Below, one piece after another: positions 55,385 through 64,000 of a stretch of DNA of 64,000 nucleotides (the stretch's first letter is position 1; the number at the start of each line of letters is the position of its first letter). Below the pieces are notes generated by a model. It saw only the letters and a program-made list of their open reading frames with translations, was not told the DNA's origin and searched no databases. The DNA is from Leptospira venezuelensis (lineage in GTDB: Bacteria; Spirochaetota; Leptospiria; Leptospirales; Leptospiraceae). Position numbers and translations under genes: made by a program. The stretch spans positions 310,001 through 374,000 of the forward strand of contig NZ_NETS01000011.1 in assembly GCF_002150035.1 (NCBI RefSeq), given 5' to 3'.

Positions 55385-56239
55385 ATGACTGCGATTTTAC
55401 TCGATGGCAAAAAACTTTCCCAAAAGATAAAAGATTCGATCGCCGAAGAGATCAAAACTCTCACGGCATCCGGAAAAAAGCCCCCGAAACTCGCGACTAT
55501 CCTGGTCGGAAGTGATCCAGCTTCTGCAACATACGTAAATATGAAAGTCAAGTCCTGCCATGCAGTGGGAATGATCTCAGAAAAAATCGAACTTCCTGAA
55601 ACTACTACAACCCAGGAATTACTTGCAGTCATTGATAAGTTAAACGCGGATCCTGATACTCACGGAATTCTTCTGCAACATCCTACCCCTCCTCAGATAG
55701 ATGAAAGAGCTGCTTTCGATCGGATCGATTTGAAGAAGGATGTGGACGGAGTTACTACATTATCGTTCGGAAAATTATCCATGGGAGTGGAAACCTATCT
55801 TCCTTGCACTCCTTACGGTATGGTGCTCCTTCTAAAAGAATACGGGATTGATCCTGCGGGAAAAAGAGCCGTAGTAGTAGGACGTTCTCCTATTTTGGGA
55901 AAACCTATGGCAATGCTTCTTACAGAAATGAACGCGACAGTTACCCTATGTCATTCCAGAACCCAAAATCTGCCTGAAATCGTTGCCCAAGCAGATATAA
56001 TTGTGGGTGCTGTCGGAAAACCTGAATTTATAAAAGCGGATTGGATCAAACCGGGCGCAGTATTATTAGATGCCGGTTATAACGCTGGAAATGTAGGAGA
56101 TATTGAAATTTCCAAGGCATGGGAAAAATCCTCTCATTATACTCCTGTTCCAGGAGGTGTAGGACCTATGACAATTTCAGTCCTTCTTCTTCAGACATTG
56201 TATTCCGCAAAAGATCACTTTACACCCCCGTTGAAATGA
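55385..56239 (+). CDS. folD: Bifunctional methylene-THF dehydrogenase/cyclohydrolase
   Basis: The 284-residue enzyme interconverts methylene-, methenyl- and formyl-tetrahydrofolate. It has the active-site Tyr/Lys in ATYVNMKVKSC, VVVGRSPILGKPMAMLL and the C-terminal signature PVPGGVGPMTISVLL. Length is typical. The alpha/beta-hydrolase-like gene starts 16 bases after its stop. Confidence 0.96.
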   Translation: MTAILLDGKKLSQKIKDSIAEEIKTLTASGKKPPKLATILVGSDPASATYVNMKVKSCHAVGMISEKIELPETTTTQELLAVIDKLNADPDTHGILLQHPTPPQIDERAAFDRIDLKKDVDGVTTLSFGKLSMGVETYLPCTPYGMVLLLKEYGIDPAGKRAVVVGRSPILGKPMAMLLTEMNATVTLCHSRTQNLPEIVAQADIIVGAVGKPEFIKADWIKPGAVLLDAGYNAGNVGDIEISKAWEKSSHYTPVPGGVGPMTISVLLLQTLYSAKDHFTPPLK

Positions 56240-56255
56240 AAACGATGTATCTCTG

Positions 56256-57221
56256 ATGGCTATCAGTTTCGACGAGTGCTTCCAGACTTATCCTCCCTTC
56301 TCACCTCCCGCGGATTTGGACGATTTTTGGGCGGAGTCGATCCGAGAACTCAAAGGTTTTCCGGTTAAAAACCAGACCAAGGCCCTGCTCAAAGGGACCA
56401 TTCTAAAAGAAACCATCTACGATATTTCTTTCCAATCTTACGGAAATGCTACTCTAACAGGCAGCTTGGTGATCCCAAGAAAAAGAGGGGATCTTCCGGT
56501 TCTTGTATATTTCCACGATTACGCAAAGGACAGACCTCAAATCATTAAAGGCCTGACAGAAGCTGGAGTAGCACAACTCATCCTAGACCTTAGAGGTCAT
56601 GGCACTCAGCTTATCCGTCCAGTTTTGAAAGAAGGAGAAATTCCTGATCCAGATTGGACCCCAGGATATTACAGAAAAGGATTGGAAGCCAAAGAATCCT
56701 TCTTCTTAAAAGCAAATTACTTGGACGTGATCCGCACGATCGAATTTTTAAGACTCACAGACGGAATTGATGGAGATAAGATCATCCTGGCCGGAAAAGG
56801 TATCGGAGCCTCCATGGCATTATTCGGTGCTGCAAATTCTCCAAGGGTCAAAGCTCTTATATTAGAAACTCCTAATTTTTGCTATGTAGATGATACCCAA
56901 TTAAAATTAGGAACAAGCTGGTCCAAAGAAGTTTCGGAGCAGATTGCAAATGCAAAATCTAAGAAGGCTCAGGTAAAAAAGAATCTTTCTTATTTTGATA
57001 GTTTGAATTTTTCTAAGAAGATTAAGATACCAACTCTAGTTTCAGTCGGGATGGAAGATAAAGTTTCTCATCCTAAGTCTGTGTTCGCATTATTTAATCA
57101 TTTAGTCTGCGATAAAAGGATGCAGGTATATCCTACAGAAGGTAACGAAGCAGGTATCGCAGGGGACAAACAAAATTTGGCCAATCTGGAATTCTCGAAA
57201 GAGATCCTGTTCCCTGAATGA
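56256..57221 (+). CDS. Acetyl-xylan-esterase-like protein lacking its catalytic residues
   Basis: The 321-residue protein follows the AXE1/cephalosporin deacetylase layout: N-terminal FDECFQTYPPFSPPADLDDFW, LDLRGHG, the nucleophile-elbow position in LAGKGIGASMAL, and the C-terminal VGMEDKVSHPKSVFALFNHL and VYPTEGNE. The nucleophile Ser is Gly182 (GKGIG where active members have GxSxG) and the catalytic His is Asn297 (EGNE where HE is expected), while Asp268 remains. It therefore looks like a pseudoenzyme that may have kept a binding role. It overlaps cysS in ATGA. Confidence 0.82.
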   Translation: MAISFDECFQTYPPFSPPADLDDFWAESIRELKGFPVKNQTKALLKGTILKETIYDISFQSYGNATLTGSLVIPRKRGDLPVLVYFHDYAKDRPQIIKGLTEAGVAQLILDLRGHGTQLIRPVLKEGEIPDPDWTPGYYRKGLEAKESFFLKANYLDVIRTIEFLRLTDGIDGDKIILAGKGIGASMALFGAANSPRVKALILETPNFCYVDDTQLKLGTSWSKEVSEQIANAKSKKAQVKKNLSYFDSLNFSKKIKIPTLVSVGMEDKVSHPKSVFALFNHLVCDKRMQVYPTEGNEAGIAGDKQNLANLEFSKEILFPE

Positions 57222-58627
57222 AAGAAATTCGCTTTCATAATTCTCTTAGCGGGAACAAAGAAGTATTTCATCCGGAGTTTCCGGACAGAGTCAGAGTTTA
57301 TTCCTGCGGACCTACAGTTTATAATTTCGCTCACTTAGGCAATCTGCGTGCTTTCTTATTCGTGGATCTTCTCAGAAGAGTTTTAGTCGCTTTCGGTTAT
57401 AAACCGGATATGACAATGAATATTACGGATATTGATGATAAAATCATTCGCGAATCATTGGCCCAAGGCAAAGGGATCAGAGAATTTACTGAACCCTGGG
57501 TGAAAGCATTTCAAGAAGATTTAGAATCTCTGAATATTCAAAAATTAGAACATTATCCTAGAGCTACTGATTCTATTCCGTCTATGGTAGAGATCATAAA
57601 ACATCTCCAAAGCCAAGGACTCGTCTACGAAAAAGACGGAAGTTTATATTATTCTATAGCAAAATTTAAAAATTACGGAAAACTTTCCAAAATAGATTTA
57701 AGCGGAATGAAAACAGGCACCCGCTACGATACCGACGAATACGACAAAGACGATGTAAGAGACTTTGTCCTTTGGAAATTCCCGAAACAGGACAACGAAC
57801 CTTCTTGGGAAACGGAAATAGGTTCCGGAAGACCAGGCTGGCATTTAGAATGCTCCGCAATGGTGCGTGACGTGTATGGCTCAGGAGTTGATATACATAC
57901 GGGAGGAGTGGATCTTACCTTCCCCCACCACGAAAATGAGATTGCTCAGAGTGAAGGCGCCTATCCTGGAGAATCCTTCGTAAAATATTGGCTACATTCC
58001 GAACATCTTCTCGTAAATGGAGAAAAAATGGCCAAGTCCAAGGGGAACTTTTTTACCCTAAGAGATTTGGTGCAAGAAGGCGCCGAACCCAAAAATATCC
58101 GATTCCTTCTACTCTCCGCACATTATAGAAGCAAATTAAACTTTACGAAAGAACGTCTGGAAGAAGCAGCCGGGTCCGTTTCTAAGATCCAAAATTGTAT
58201 CGATCGTTTATTGGAAGAATTATCCAAGTCTGGAAAAACATTTCAATCTCAAGGTAATGTAGAATTTAAAACATGGGATGAATTTTTAGAAAGCCTTGCG
58301 GATGATCTGAATATTTCTAAATTTTTAGCATCCGTTTTTGAATTAGTAAAAGATTCGAATCAATATTTGGATCAAAATTCTCCGAATGAAACTGAGATCT
58401 TAAAAAGATTGGAATTATTTTATAAAATAGATTCTATCTTAGGAGTTTTAAGTTTCGAAAGAAAGGTCGAAGTTTTAGACTCTGAGATCGACGAGCTCGT
58501 AAGACAAAGACAAGAAGCACGTAAAAACAAAAACTTTGCGGAATCTGACAGACTCCGAGACAAATTGAACGAGTTAGGAATTATAATCGAAGACACCAAA
58601 GAAGGTCTTCGCTGGAAAAGAAAATGA
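57218..58627 (+). CDS. cysS: Cysteinyl-tRNA synthetase
   Basis: The 469-residue class I enzyme has the Cys-zinc region YSCGPTVYNFAHLGNLRAF, the remaining zinc ligands in GWHLECSAM and FPHHENEIAQ, and GEKMAKSKGNFFTL in place of KMSKS. The length is typical. Its 3' end overlaps the methyltransferase gene in ATGA. Confidence 0.96.
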   Translation: MKEIRFHNSLSGNKEVFHPEFPDRVRVYSCGPTVYNFAHLGNLRAFLFVDLLRRVLVAFGYKPDMTMNITDIDDKIIRESLAQGKGIREFTEPWVKAFQEDLESLNIQKLEHYPRATDSIPSMVEIIKHLQSQGLVYEKDGSLYYSIAKFKNYGKLSKIDLSGMKTGTRYDTDEYDKDDVRDFVLWKFPKQDNEPSWETEIGSGRPGWHLECSAMVRDVYGSGVDIHTGGVDLTFPHHENEIAQSEGAYPGESFVKYWLHSEHLLVNGEKMAKSKGNFFTLRDLVQEGAEPKNIRFLLLSAHYRSKLNFTKERLEEAAGSVSKIQNCIDRLLEELSKSGKTFQSQGNVEFKTWDEFLESLADDLNISKFLASVFELVKDSNQYLDQNSPNETEILKRLELFYKIDSILGVLSFERKVEVLDSEIDELVRQRQEARKNKNFAESDRLRDKLNELGIIIEDTKEGLRWKRK

Positions 58628-59367
58628 GTCGCCAGGAGTATATCTACGGAAGAAGAAATATCCGAGAAATTCTGGAAAGACATCTCGAAAAAGGTTCCGA
58701 ACTTTCTTTCCAAGAAATTTGGCTGACATCAGGGGCGAAAAAAGAATTAGAAGAAATCCTTTCCGAATTAGGAAACAAACTTCTGATTAAAGAAGCTTCT
58801 CCCAGTAAATTAGACAAAATGGCTCCGGGTGTAAATCATCAGGGCGTGCTTGCACTTAGAATACAACTCCATTCCGGAGATAAAAAATCATTCGATTCTC
58901 ATTTGGACAATTGTAAGGGCCCAATCCTGGTCTTGGATCGTATACAAGACCCAGGCAATTTAGGAAATATTCTTAGAACGGCAGAATGTTTCGGAGTAGA
59001 AACAGTTCTCATCCCGGATAGGGATTCTTCAGGTATCACTCCTGCGGTTGAAAAAGTAGCCTCAGGTGCACTCGCCTATCTGAATGTTTTTAAAGTCGGC
59101 AACCTGGCGCAAATATTAGAAAAATTGCAAAAACGAAATTTCTGGGTAGTATCTACTTCCGACAAGGGAACAGAAGATTGGTCTAGCATTCCCGCTTGGG
59201 AAGAACTAGTGATCCTAATGGGAAACGAGGGAGAAGGTCTAAAAAGGATCTTAATGGAAAAATCTGATTTTACAGTTCGTATTCCACTTCACGGCCATAT
59301 CTCTTCCTTAAATGTGACAGTCGCCACAGGAATTGTACTGGATCGTTTGAAAAACCGACCAAAGTAA
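58624..59367 (+). CDS. rlmB: TrmH/SpoU-family RNA 2'-O-methyltransferase
   Basis: The 247-residue enzyme has the N-terminal substrate-binding region (EYIYGRRNIREILE) and the SPOUT knot motifs 1 (VLDRIQDPGNLGNILRTAECFG), 2 (VILMGNEGEGL) and 3 (IPLHGHISSLNVTVATG). It most resembles RlmB, which methylates G2251 of 23S rRNA. Other TrmH relatives are possible. It is coupled to cysS, a common neighbour. Confidence 0.9.
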   Translation: MSRQEYIYGRRNIREILERHLEKGSELSFQEIWLTSGAKKELEEILSELGNKLLIKEASPSKLDKMAPGVNHQGVLALRIQLHSGDKKSFDSHLDNCKGPILVLDRIQDPGNLGNILRTAECFGVETVLIPDRDSSGITPAVEKVASGALAYLNVFKVGNLAQILEKLQKRNFWVVSTSDKGTEDWSSIPAWEELVILMGNEGEGLKRILMEKSDFTVRIPLHGHISSLNVTVATGIVLDRLKNRPK

Positions 59368-59469
59368 ATCTTACTCAAACATTTATTTCCTTTCTGTTAC
59401 GATCGAAAGAAACGCCCCTTATCAAATTCTAGCTTGCGATTTTTTAGGAATAGTCCCAGACTTTATAGT

Positions 59470-60651
59470 ATGAAAAGATTTTTATCTTTCCAAACTCTGT
59501 TTTTATTTTTTACACTTCTAACTTTCGGAAACTGCGAATATCTACAAGATAGACTAACTCCTTCCGAAGACAAATCATTAGCGGACCAAATTAAGGACTA
59601 TATTATCTCAGCCTATTTTGCAGAACAAAACCATGCTTTGTATAAATTTTCCACCGTGATCCCTAATCTTCAGCCCCAAAATCTTTCTCCTTTATATTTC
59701 CAAAGTCCATACTTCCAGAGAAATAATTCTAAGGCTAAGATTGTTCTTATTCATGGGTGGGATTTTGCAGAAAGACAAACAGATCTACCGACCGATTTTA
59801 ATCAAAAGGTAACAAACCTGCTCGGGACTTGGAACCAGGGACTCTCGTTTATTACAGACAATGCCACACCACCAAGCAGTTATACAGGAAGCGTATATGA
59901 TGAATTTGAAATATACGTTTTCACTTACCGGACTTCCGACCATATTGAAATAAACGGAAGAAGATTTATAGATTCCTTAAATGCTGCATTCAACTCATCT
60001 GACAAGGTAGTTATAGTTGCCCACTCCATGGGGGGTTTAGTTTCTAGAGCTGCAATCCAACACCCAAACAATACTCAGAATGTTATAGATCATATAGTAA
60101 GTTTAGGAACTCCTTATTACGGATCTCCCTACTCTTCCCCACAGTATACCGGAGACTTAACTGCGATAGGAGCGATTATCAAATTTATGACAGATACTCC
60201 TGGGGGACAAGGACTTGCCTATACAAACGGGATCAGTCCAGGAGTTACGGGTATTCTTCCTACGATTGTGGACGGAACTAACCAAGCATTTAACTACACC
60301 TTGGAAAAGATGATCGCAAATACCTCAGAGGATCTGATCACTACCGTTTACGGTGGGGATATGGGTGCTGGGGATTGTGGGGCTGCTGATCATGCTGCCA
60401 CCTACCAAGCAGCTTGCACGGTGATCACGAACGGAAATCCTATATTCCCAAGTTCAGACGGAATTGTTCCATTAGACTCAGCACTTTTGAATAATAGATT
60501 GGCAGGCGGGAATACACATACTGTTAACGCTATGGATCATTCCCAAATGTCATTTAGAAATGAAGGCGGAACCGGAGGAGGACTCACTAAAGTAAAAACA
60601 CATTTTGATAATGTGTTCAATGAAGTCTTTACTATAGTTAGCGGACTGTAG
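59470..60651 (+). CDS. Predicted lipoprotein lipase/PGAP1-like esterase
   Basis: The 393-residue protein from ATG 59470 has signal MKRFLSFQTLFLFFTLLTFGNC with lipidated Cys. KIVLIHGWDFAERQTDLP begins the hydrolase fold, VIVAHSMGGLVSRAA is the nucleophile motif and VPLDSALLNNRLAGGNTHTV with MDHSQM contains candidate acid and His. It is likely surface or periplasmic. A longer start at 59434 is rejected because the signal peptide begins here. The substrate is unknown. Confidence 0.85.
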   Translation: MKRFLSFQTLFLFFTLLTFGNCEYLQDRLTPSEDKSLADQIKDYIISAYFAEQNHALYKFSTVIPNLQPQNLSPLYFQSPYFQRNNSKAKIVLIHGWDFAERQTDLPTDFNQKVTNLLGTWNQGLSFITDNATPPSSYTGSVYDEFEIYVFTYRTSDHIEINGRRFIDSLNAAFNSSDKVVIVAHSMGGLVSRAAIQHPNNTQNVIDHIVSLGTPYYGSPYSSPQYTGDLTAIGAIIKFMTDTPGGQGLAYTNGISPGVTGILPTIVDGTNQAFNYTLEKMIANTSEDLITTVYGGDMGAGDCGAADHAATYQAACTVITNGNPIFPSSDGIVPLDSALLNNRLAGGNTHTVNAMDHSQMSFRNEGGTGGGLTKVKTHFDNVFNEVFTIVSGL

Positions 60652-60678
60652 ATTTCGAATTCTGGTATGGACCGGCTA

Positions 60679-61446
60679 TTATAGTCTGACCTTAATACCC
60701 ATTTCCTTCATATTTTCTTTCGTTTCTCGGATAGTAAATTCACCAAAATGAAAAATAGATGCAGCAAGTACCGCATCTGCCTTTCCTCTTAGGATTGCTT
60801 CTACCATATGTTCAGGGTTCCCTGCACCACCGCTTGCAATAATAGGAATTTCTAAATTAGAAGAAAATAATTTTAAAAGTTGGATATCGAAACCTTTTTT
60901 AGTTCCGTCACGATCCATAGAAGTAAGTAGGATTTCTCCTGCACCTCTTTCCTGAGCTTCTTTTCCCCAGTCTAACGCATCTCTTCCAGTTTCAGTTCTT
61001 CCACCGTGGAGGAATACTTCGTATCTTTCTCGGTCTGGATGAAATTTTACATCTACTGCGCAGACAATACATTGTGAACCGTAAATTTCCGAGGAGGCGC
61101 GAAGGAGGTCCGGATTTTGAAAAGCAGCAGTATTTATGGAAACCTTATCCGCTCCCTTTTCCAAAACGGCTTTCACATCATCTAATGTGCGGATCCCACC
61201 ACCGACAGTAAAAGGGATAAATATCCTTTCCGCAACAGCTTCCACCAAATGGATTAATATATCTCTTTTATCGCTGGATGCTGTGATATCCAAGAAGCAT
61301 AACTCGTCCGCGAGATTTTTTTCATAAACAACCGCGGACTCTACAGGATCACCCGCATCCACAAGGTTTACGAAATTCACTCCTTTGACTACCCTGCCGT
61401 CTTTGATATCTAGGCAGGGAATAATTCTCGCGGTGAGCTCACTCAT
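60679..61446 (-). CDS. hisF: Imidazole glycerol phosphate synthase, cyclase subunit
   Basis: The 255-residue barrel starts RIIPCLDIKDGRVVKG with catalytic Asp, has VDVKFHPDRERYEVFLHGGR with the second catalytic Asp and PIIASGGAGNPEHMVEAI. It closes the imidazole ring in histidine synthesis using ammonia from HisH. hisH is not adjacent. It overlaps gatA in ATGA, an unusual pairing. Confidence 0.95.
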   Translation of the reverse strand: MSELTARIIPCLDIKDGRVVKGVNFVNLVDAGDPVESAVVYEKNLADELCFLDITASSDKRDILIHLVEAVAERIFIPFTVGGGIRTLDDVKAVLEKGADKVSINTAAFQNPDLLRASSEIYGSQCIVCAVDVKFHPDRERYEVFLHGGRTETGRDALDWGKEAQERGAGEILLTSMDRDGTKKGFDIQLLKLFSSNLEIPIIASGGAGNPEHMVEAILRGKADAVLAASIFHFGEFTIRETKENMKEMGIKVRL

Positions 61447-62903
61447 TTGATAGCTTCAGGCAACTGAACCTTAGAAGCCCATTCAGAGATCATTTTAGCA
61501 AAACCGAATATTTTATCTTCGTGTAAAGCAGGAGCTGTGATCTGCAGACCAATCGGAAGACCATTGGAATCTATCCCGATCGGAACAGACATTGCAGGAA
61601 CTCCAGCCAAGTTTACCGAAGTAGTTAAAATATCTGCCTTATACATTTGGATAGGATCGGAAGTTTTTTCTCCCACCTTGAACGCGGTTGTTGGAGAAGT
61701 AGGCTGAAGGATTAGATCTACCTTAGAAAAATAGCCTTCGTATTCTTTTTTTATCAGAACTCGAGCCTTCTGTGCTCTTCCGTAATATGCATCATAATAT
61801 CCGGCAGATAATGAGAATGTTCCGAGCAGAATCCTTCTCTGGACTTCTTTTCCGAAACCTTCACTTCTGCTTGTTACATATAGATCTTCCAGTTTGCCAC
61901 TTGGATCTTTTCTTTGTCCGAAACGAATACCATCAAACCTAGAAAGATTCGAAGAACATTCCGCTGTAGCAATGATATAATAGATAGGGATAGAATTAGA
62001 TAGAAGTGAAAAATCCAGGTCTACAAGTTGAGCACCTTTAGATTCTAACTCTGCCAAAAGAGATTCATATGCTTTTGCAATATCAGGCTCAATCTCGGAA
62101 GTGATCTTCATCTTTCCAATTTTCAACCCTTTCCAAGGGAGTTCTTTTACCTTAGAAGGATCGAATGCAGGAATATTTTTAGAAGTAGCATCCCGCTGAT
62201 CTTTTCCTGAGATCACTGAATAAACATCTATGATACCGTCGATGTCCTTGGACAAAGGACCAATCTGATCCAAACTAGATGCATAAGCTACAAGCCCATA
62301 TCTGGAAACAGTTCCATAAGTAGGTTTTAAACCATAAATCCCACAAAGAGAAGCAGGCTGTCTAACGGATCCTCCAGTATCGGAACCTAATGCAACTGGC
62401 ACAAAAGAAGCAGCCACTGCGGCGGCGGATCCACCTGAGGACCCTCCAGGAATTCTTGCAGTATCAAATGGATTTTTTGTAACTTGGTAAGCAGAGTTCT
62501 CTGTAGAAGAACCCATTGCAAACTCATCCATATTCGCTCTTGGAATAAGTACAAAACCTTTTGCTAAAAGTTTTTCGATGGCGGTTGCGTGAAATGGAGA
62601 TCGATAGTTTTCTAAAATTTTAGAAGCACAAGAAGTGATCGTATTCTCTATACAGATATTGTCTTTTACTCCGATCGGAATACCATCGAATTCAGAAAGA
62701 GGTTTTCCTGATTTTCTTCTTTCAGTACTTTCTGCAGCTGCCTTTAAGAAACTTTCTTTTTCCCAGGCAAGAAAAGCTTTAATTTTAGAATCTTCCGCTT
62801 CTATACGAGAAATCAGAGATTTAATCAGATCGGTAGGAGTAAATTCTCCAGAATTTAAACCTTTTTTAATATCTGAATATTTTAATTTCCAAAGTTCTTT
62901 CAT
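61443..62903 (-). CDS. gatA: Glu-tRNA(Gln)/Asp-tRNA(Asn) amidotransferase subunit A
   Basis: The 486-residue amidase subunit has the triad Lys in PIGVKDNICIE, cis-Ser and Ser in IPGGSSGGSAAAVA and GSDTGGSVRQPASLCG. It releases ammonia from glutamine for amidation of mischarged tRNA. gatC is immediately upstream and overlaps it in ATGA; gatB is elsewhere. Confidence 0.95.
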   Translation of the reverse strand: MKELWKLKYSDIKKGLNSGEFTPTDLIKSLISRIEAEDSKIKAFLAWEKESFLKAAAESTERRKSGKPLSEFDGIPIGVKDNICIENTITSCASKILENYRSPFHATAIEKLLAKGFVLIPRANMDEFAMGSSTENSAYQVTKNPFDTARIPGGSSGGSAAAVAASFVPVALGSDTGGSVRQPASLCGIYGLKPTYGTVSRYGLVAYASSLDQIGPLSKDIDGIIDVYSVISGKDQRDATSKNIPAFDPSKVKELPWKGLKIGKMKITSEIEPDIAKAYESLLAELESKGAQLVDLDFSLLSNSIPIYYIIATAECSSNLSRFDGIRFGQRKDPSGKLEDLYVTSRSEGFGKEVQRRILLGTFSLSAGYYDAYYGRAQKARVLIKKEYEGYFSKVDLILQPTSPTTAFKVGEKTSDPIQMYKADILTTSVNLAGVPAMSVPIGIDSNGLPIGLQITAPALHEDKIFGFAKMISEWASKVQLPEAIK

Positions 62904-63190
62904 GTTTCGATCACCTTTGGAACTACGAAATATCCATTTTGGAAACTAGGTGCAAAAGATTCGATTTGTGAACGGCTTAAACCTTCTTTTGCCTTATCTA
63001 CACGAAGTGAATTTGCTTCGTTCGGATATAAGTCCTCGTCGGATACAGAACTCACATTTAATTCAGTGATAGTATCCACATAATTCAGTACCTTATTAAA
63101 ATCCGTAAGGAAATTTTGAATATCCTTAGGATCTATTTTGAGCCTAGATAACTCTGCGATTTTTTGAAGGGATTCTTCGTTTAGGTTCAC
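62900..63190 (-). CDS. gatC: Glu-tRNA(Gln)/Asp-tRNA(Asn) amidotransferase subunit C
   Basis: The 96-residue protein has the GatC layout: LQKIAELSRLKIDPKDIQNFLTDFNKVLNYVDTITELNV and a C-terminal PSFQNGYFVVPKVIE. It stabilises GatA-GatB. The 23-base gap to the next gene upstream makes it possible that a longer operon reads into gatC. Confidence 0.92.
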   Translation of the reverse strand: MNLNEESLQKIAELSRLKIDPKDIQNFLTDFNKVLNYVDTITELNVSSVSDEDLYPNEANSLRVDKAKEGLSRSQIESFAPSFQNGYFVVPKVIET

Positions 63191-63213
63191 GGCCTTCGTT
63201 CTCCTTTTTTCCC

Positions 63214-64000
63214 TTAATAGGCGTTCTTATCCATTACACCTTTTAAAGGTGTAAGTAGGATGATTTTAATATCCAACCAAAGAGACCAGTTTTCTATATA
63301 GTAGATGTCCGCATCTATCCTATCATCGATAGAAGTGTCTCCTCTCAGACCCTTGACTTGAGCAAGACCGGTAATCCCAGCCTTGACCGCATGCCTTCTC
63401 ATATAATGTCTATGATCCGTTTTGAATTTTTCGACAAAATGGGGTCTTTCGGGCCTTGGGCCCACCACGGACATATCTCCTAAAAGCACATTAAAAAACT
63501 GAGGTATTTCGTCAAGGGAGGTCTTACGCAAGATTTTACCAATCCCAGTTACCCTTGGATCATTTTGAACAGTCCAGGTAGTTTCAGACTGGGACTTGGT
63601 TTGGACAACCATACTTCTAAACTTAAGCATCTTAAAACTTTTATTATCCAGACCCACTCTTTCCTGATGATAGAATACAGGTCCTCTGGAAGTTAACTTG
63701 ATCAGTAGAGCAATGATCAAAAATACGGGTGAAAAAAGAATAATGAAGAAAAGAGAAAATAGAATATCAAAACTTCGTTTGATTGCTCGATTATAACCAA
63801 GACGCACAGGAATGTTTCGGATAGAAATTACCGGAAGGCCATCCATCTCATCGACTCTTCCTTTTGCCTTGATGAACTCTTGGAAACCAGGGATTACTTT
63901 TAAATCGATACCTTCTGTATCACATGCATCCAAAACGGTTTCTAAACAGTCCCCTTCTGCATTATTTAAAGCATAAACAACAAGATCAGGTTTAATCTCT
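63214..64000 (-). CDS. Polyprenyl-phosphate sugar-1-phosphate transferase (WbaP/WcaJ type), cut by the window edge
   Basis: The frame runs on to the window end, so only the last about 260 codons are present. The catalytic region is intact: RAIKRSFDILFSLFFIILFSP membrane helix, RGPVFYHQERVGLDNKSFKMLKFRSM, NDPRVTGIGKILRKTSLDEIPQFFNVLLGDMSVVGPRPER and AGITGLAQVKGLRGDT. The upstream part (PDLVVYAL) belongs to the CoA-binding-like domain. Such enzymes start surface polysaccharide synthesis by transferring a sugar phosphate to a lipid carrier. An internal start at 63933 is rejected. Confidence 0.9.
   Translation of the reverse strand, partial: EIKPDLVVYALNNAEGDCLETVLDACDTEGIDLKVIPGFQEFIKAKGRVDEMDGLPVISIRNIPVRLGYNRAIKRSFDILFSLFFIILFSPVFLIIALLIKLTSRGPVFYHQERVGLDNKSFKMLKFRSMVVQTKSQSETTWTVQNDPRVTGIGKILRKTSLDEIPQFFNVLLGDMSVVGPRPERPHFVEKFKTDHRHYMRRHAVKAGITGLAQVKGLRGDTSIDDRIDADIYYIENWSLWLDIKIILLTPLKGVMDKNAY

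Overview
The window is ordinary core chromosome of a spirochaete, almost certainly genus Leptospira. The support is two tandem short FlaB-type flagellin genes, an E. coli-type SerA, a b558-type succinate dehydrogenase, many predicted lipoproteins with loose spirochaetal lipoboxes, AT-rich spacers and scattered gene order. The species cannot be fixed from the sequence alone. I see no prophage, insertion sequence, CRISPR array or large island.

Layout. 1-4.3 kb: tail of an unknown gene with a terminator, an SGNH acyltransferase, an ArsR/SRPBCC pair behind a 44-bp palindromic operator, and a lipoprotein. 4.5-6.7 kb: two flagellin genes on the minus strand, each with its own terminator and a structured leader. 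7-11.4 kb (minus): a DUF1361 membrane protein, then creD, creC and creB; creC carries a frameshift in a T9 tract. 11.5-15.9 kb: pyruvate dehydrogenase E1alpha, E1beta and E2, overlapped by a FliG paralogue. 16-21.2 kb: tRNA-Asp, a CDP-alcohol phosphatidyltransferase, tRNA-Leu, lysS, a lipoprotein and serA. 21.2-25.4 kb: a PIN-toxin remnant, small genes, an alpha/beta hydrolase, a DUF309 protein and a long aldo/keto reductase. 25.6-28.9 kb: sdhCAB. 29-36 kb: a YidD-like/IPGxGQ pair, lipoproteins, a PLP enzyme, lepA, an atypical LpxC homologue and a membrane protein. 36-44.8 kb: eno, ftsB/divIC, clpP, hydrolase and envelope genes, and a dolichol-kinase-like protein. 45-53.8 kb: a tandem-HTH regulator inside a field of dyads, clpB, a sodium-dependent symporter, a DinG-like helicase, a secreted protein and a TPR protein. 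54-64 kb: asnS, folD, a degenerate esterase, cysS, an rRNA methyltransferase, a lipase-like lipoprotein, hisF-gatA-gatC and a truncated sugar-phosphate transferase.

Many neighbours overlap by 1-4 bases (ATGA, GTGA or TAATG), implying translational coupling: pdhA/pdhB, sdhC/sdhA/sdhB, creB/creC, the symporter/dinG/secreted protein, the esterase/cysS/rlmB, and gatC/gatA/hisF. AsnRS together with GatC/GatA suggests that the amidotransferase mainly serves Gln-tRNA formation.

The observations most worth checking are these. (1) Both flagellin leaders fold as two hairpins with GGA in the loop, the second presenting the Shine-Dalgarno sequence, an architecture that fits CsrA-type control. (2) A short near-palindromic word, GTAGTAACTTCGAC and close variants, occurs six times, five of them inside coding sequence. 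(3) The creC T9 frameshift. (4) Loss of catalytic residues in an esterase and of one Fe-S cysteine in the DinG homologue. (5) A dyad field around the duplicated-HTH gene.
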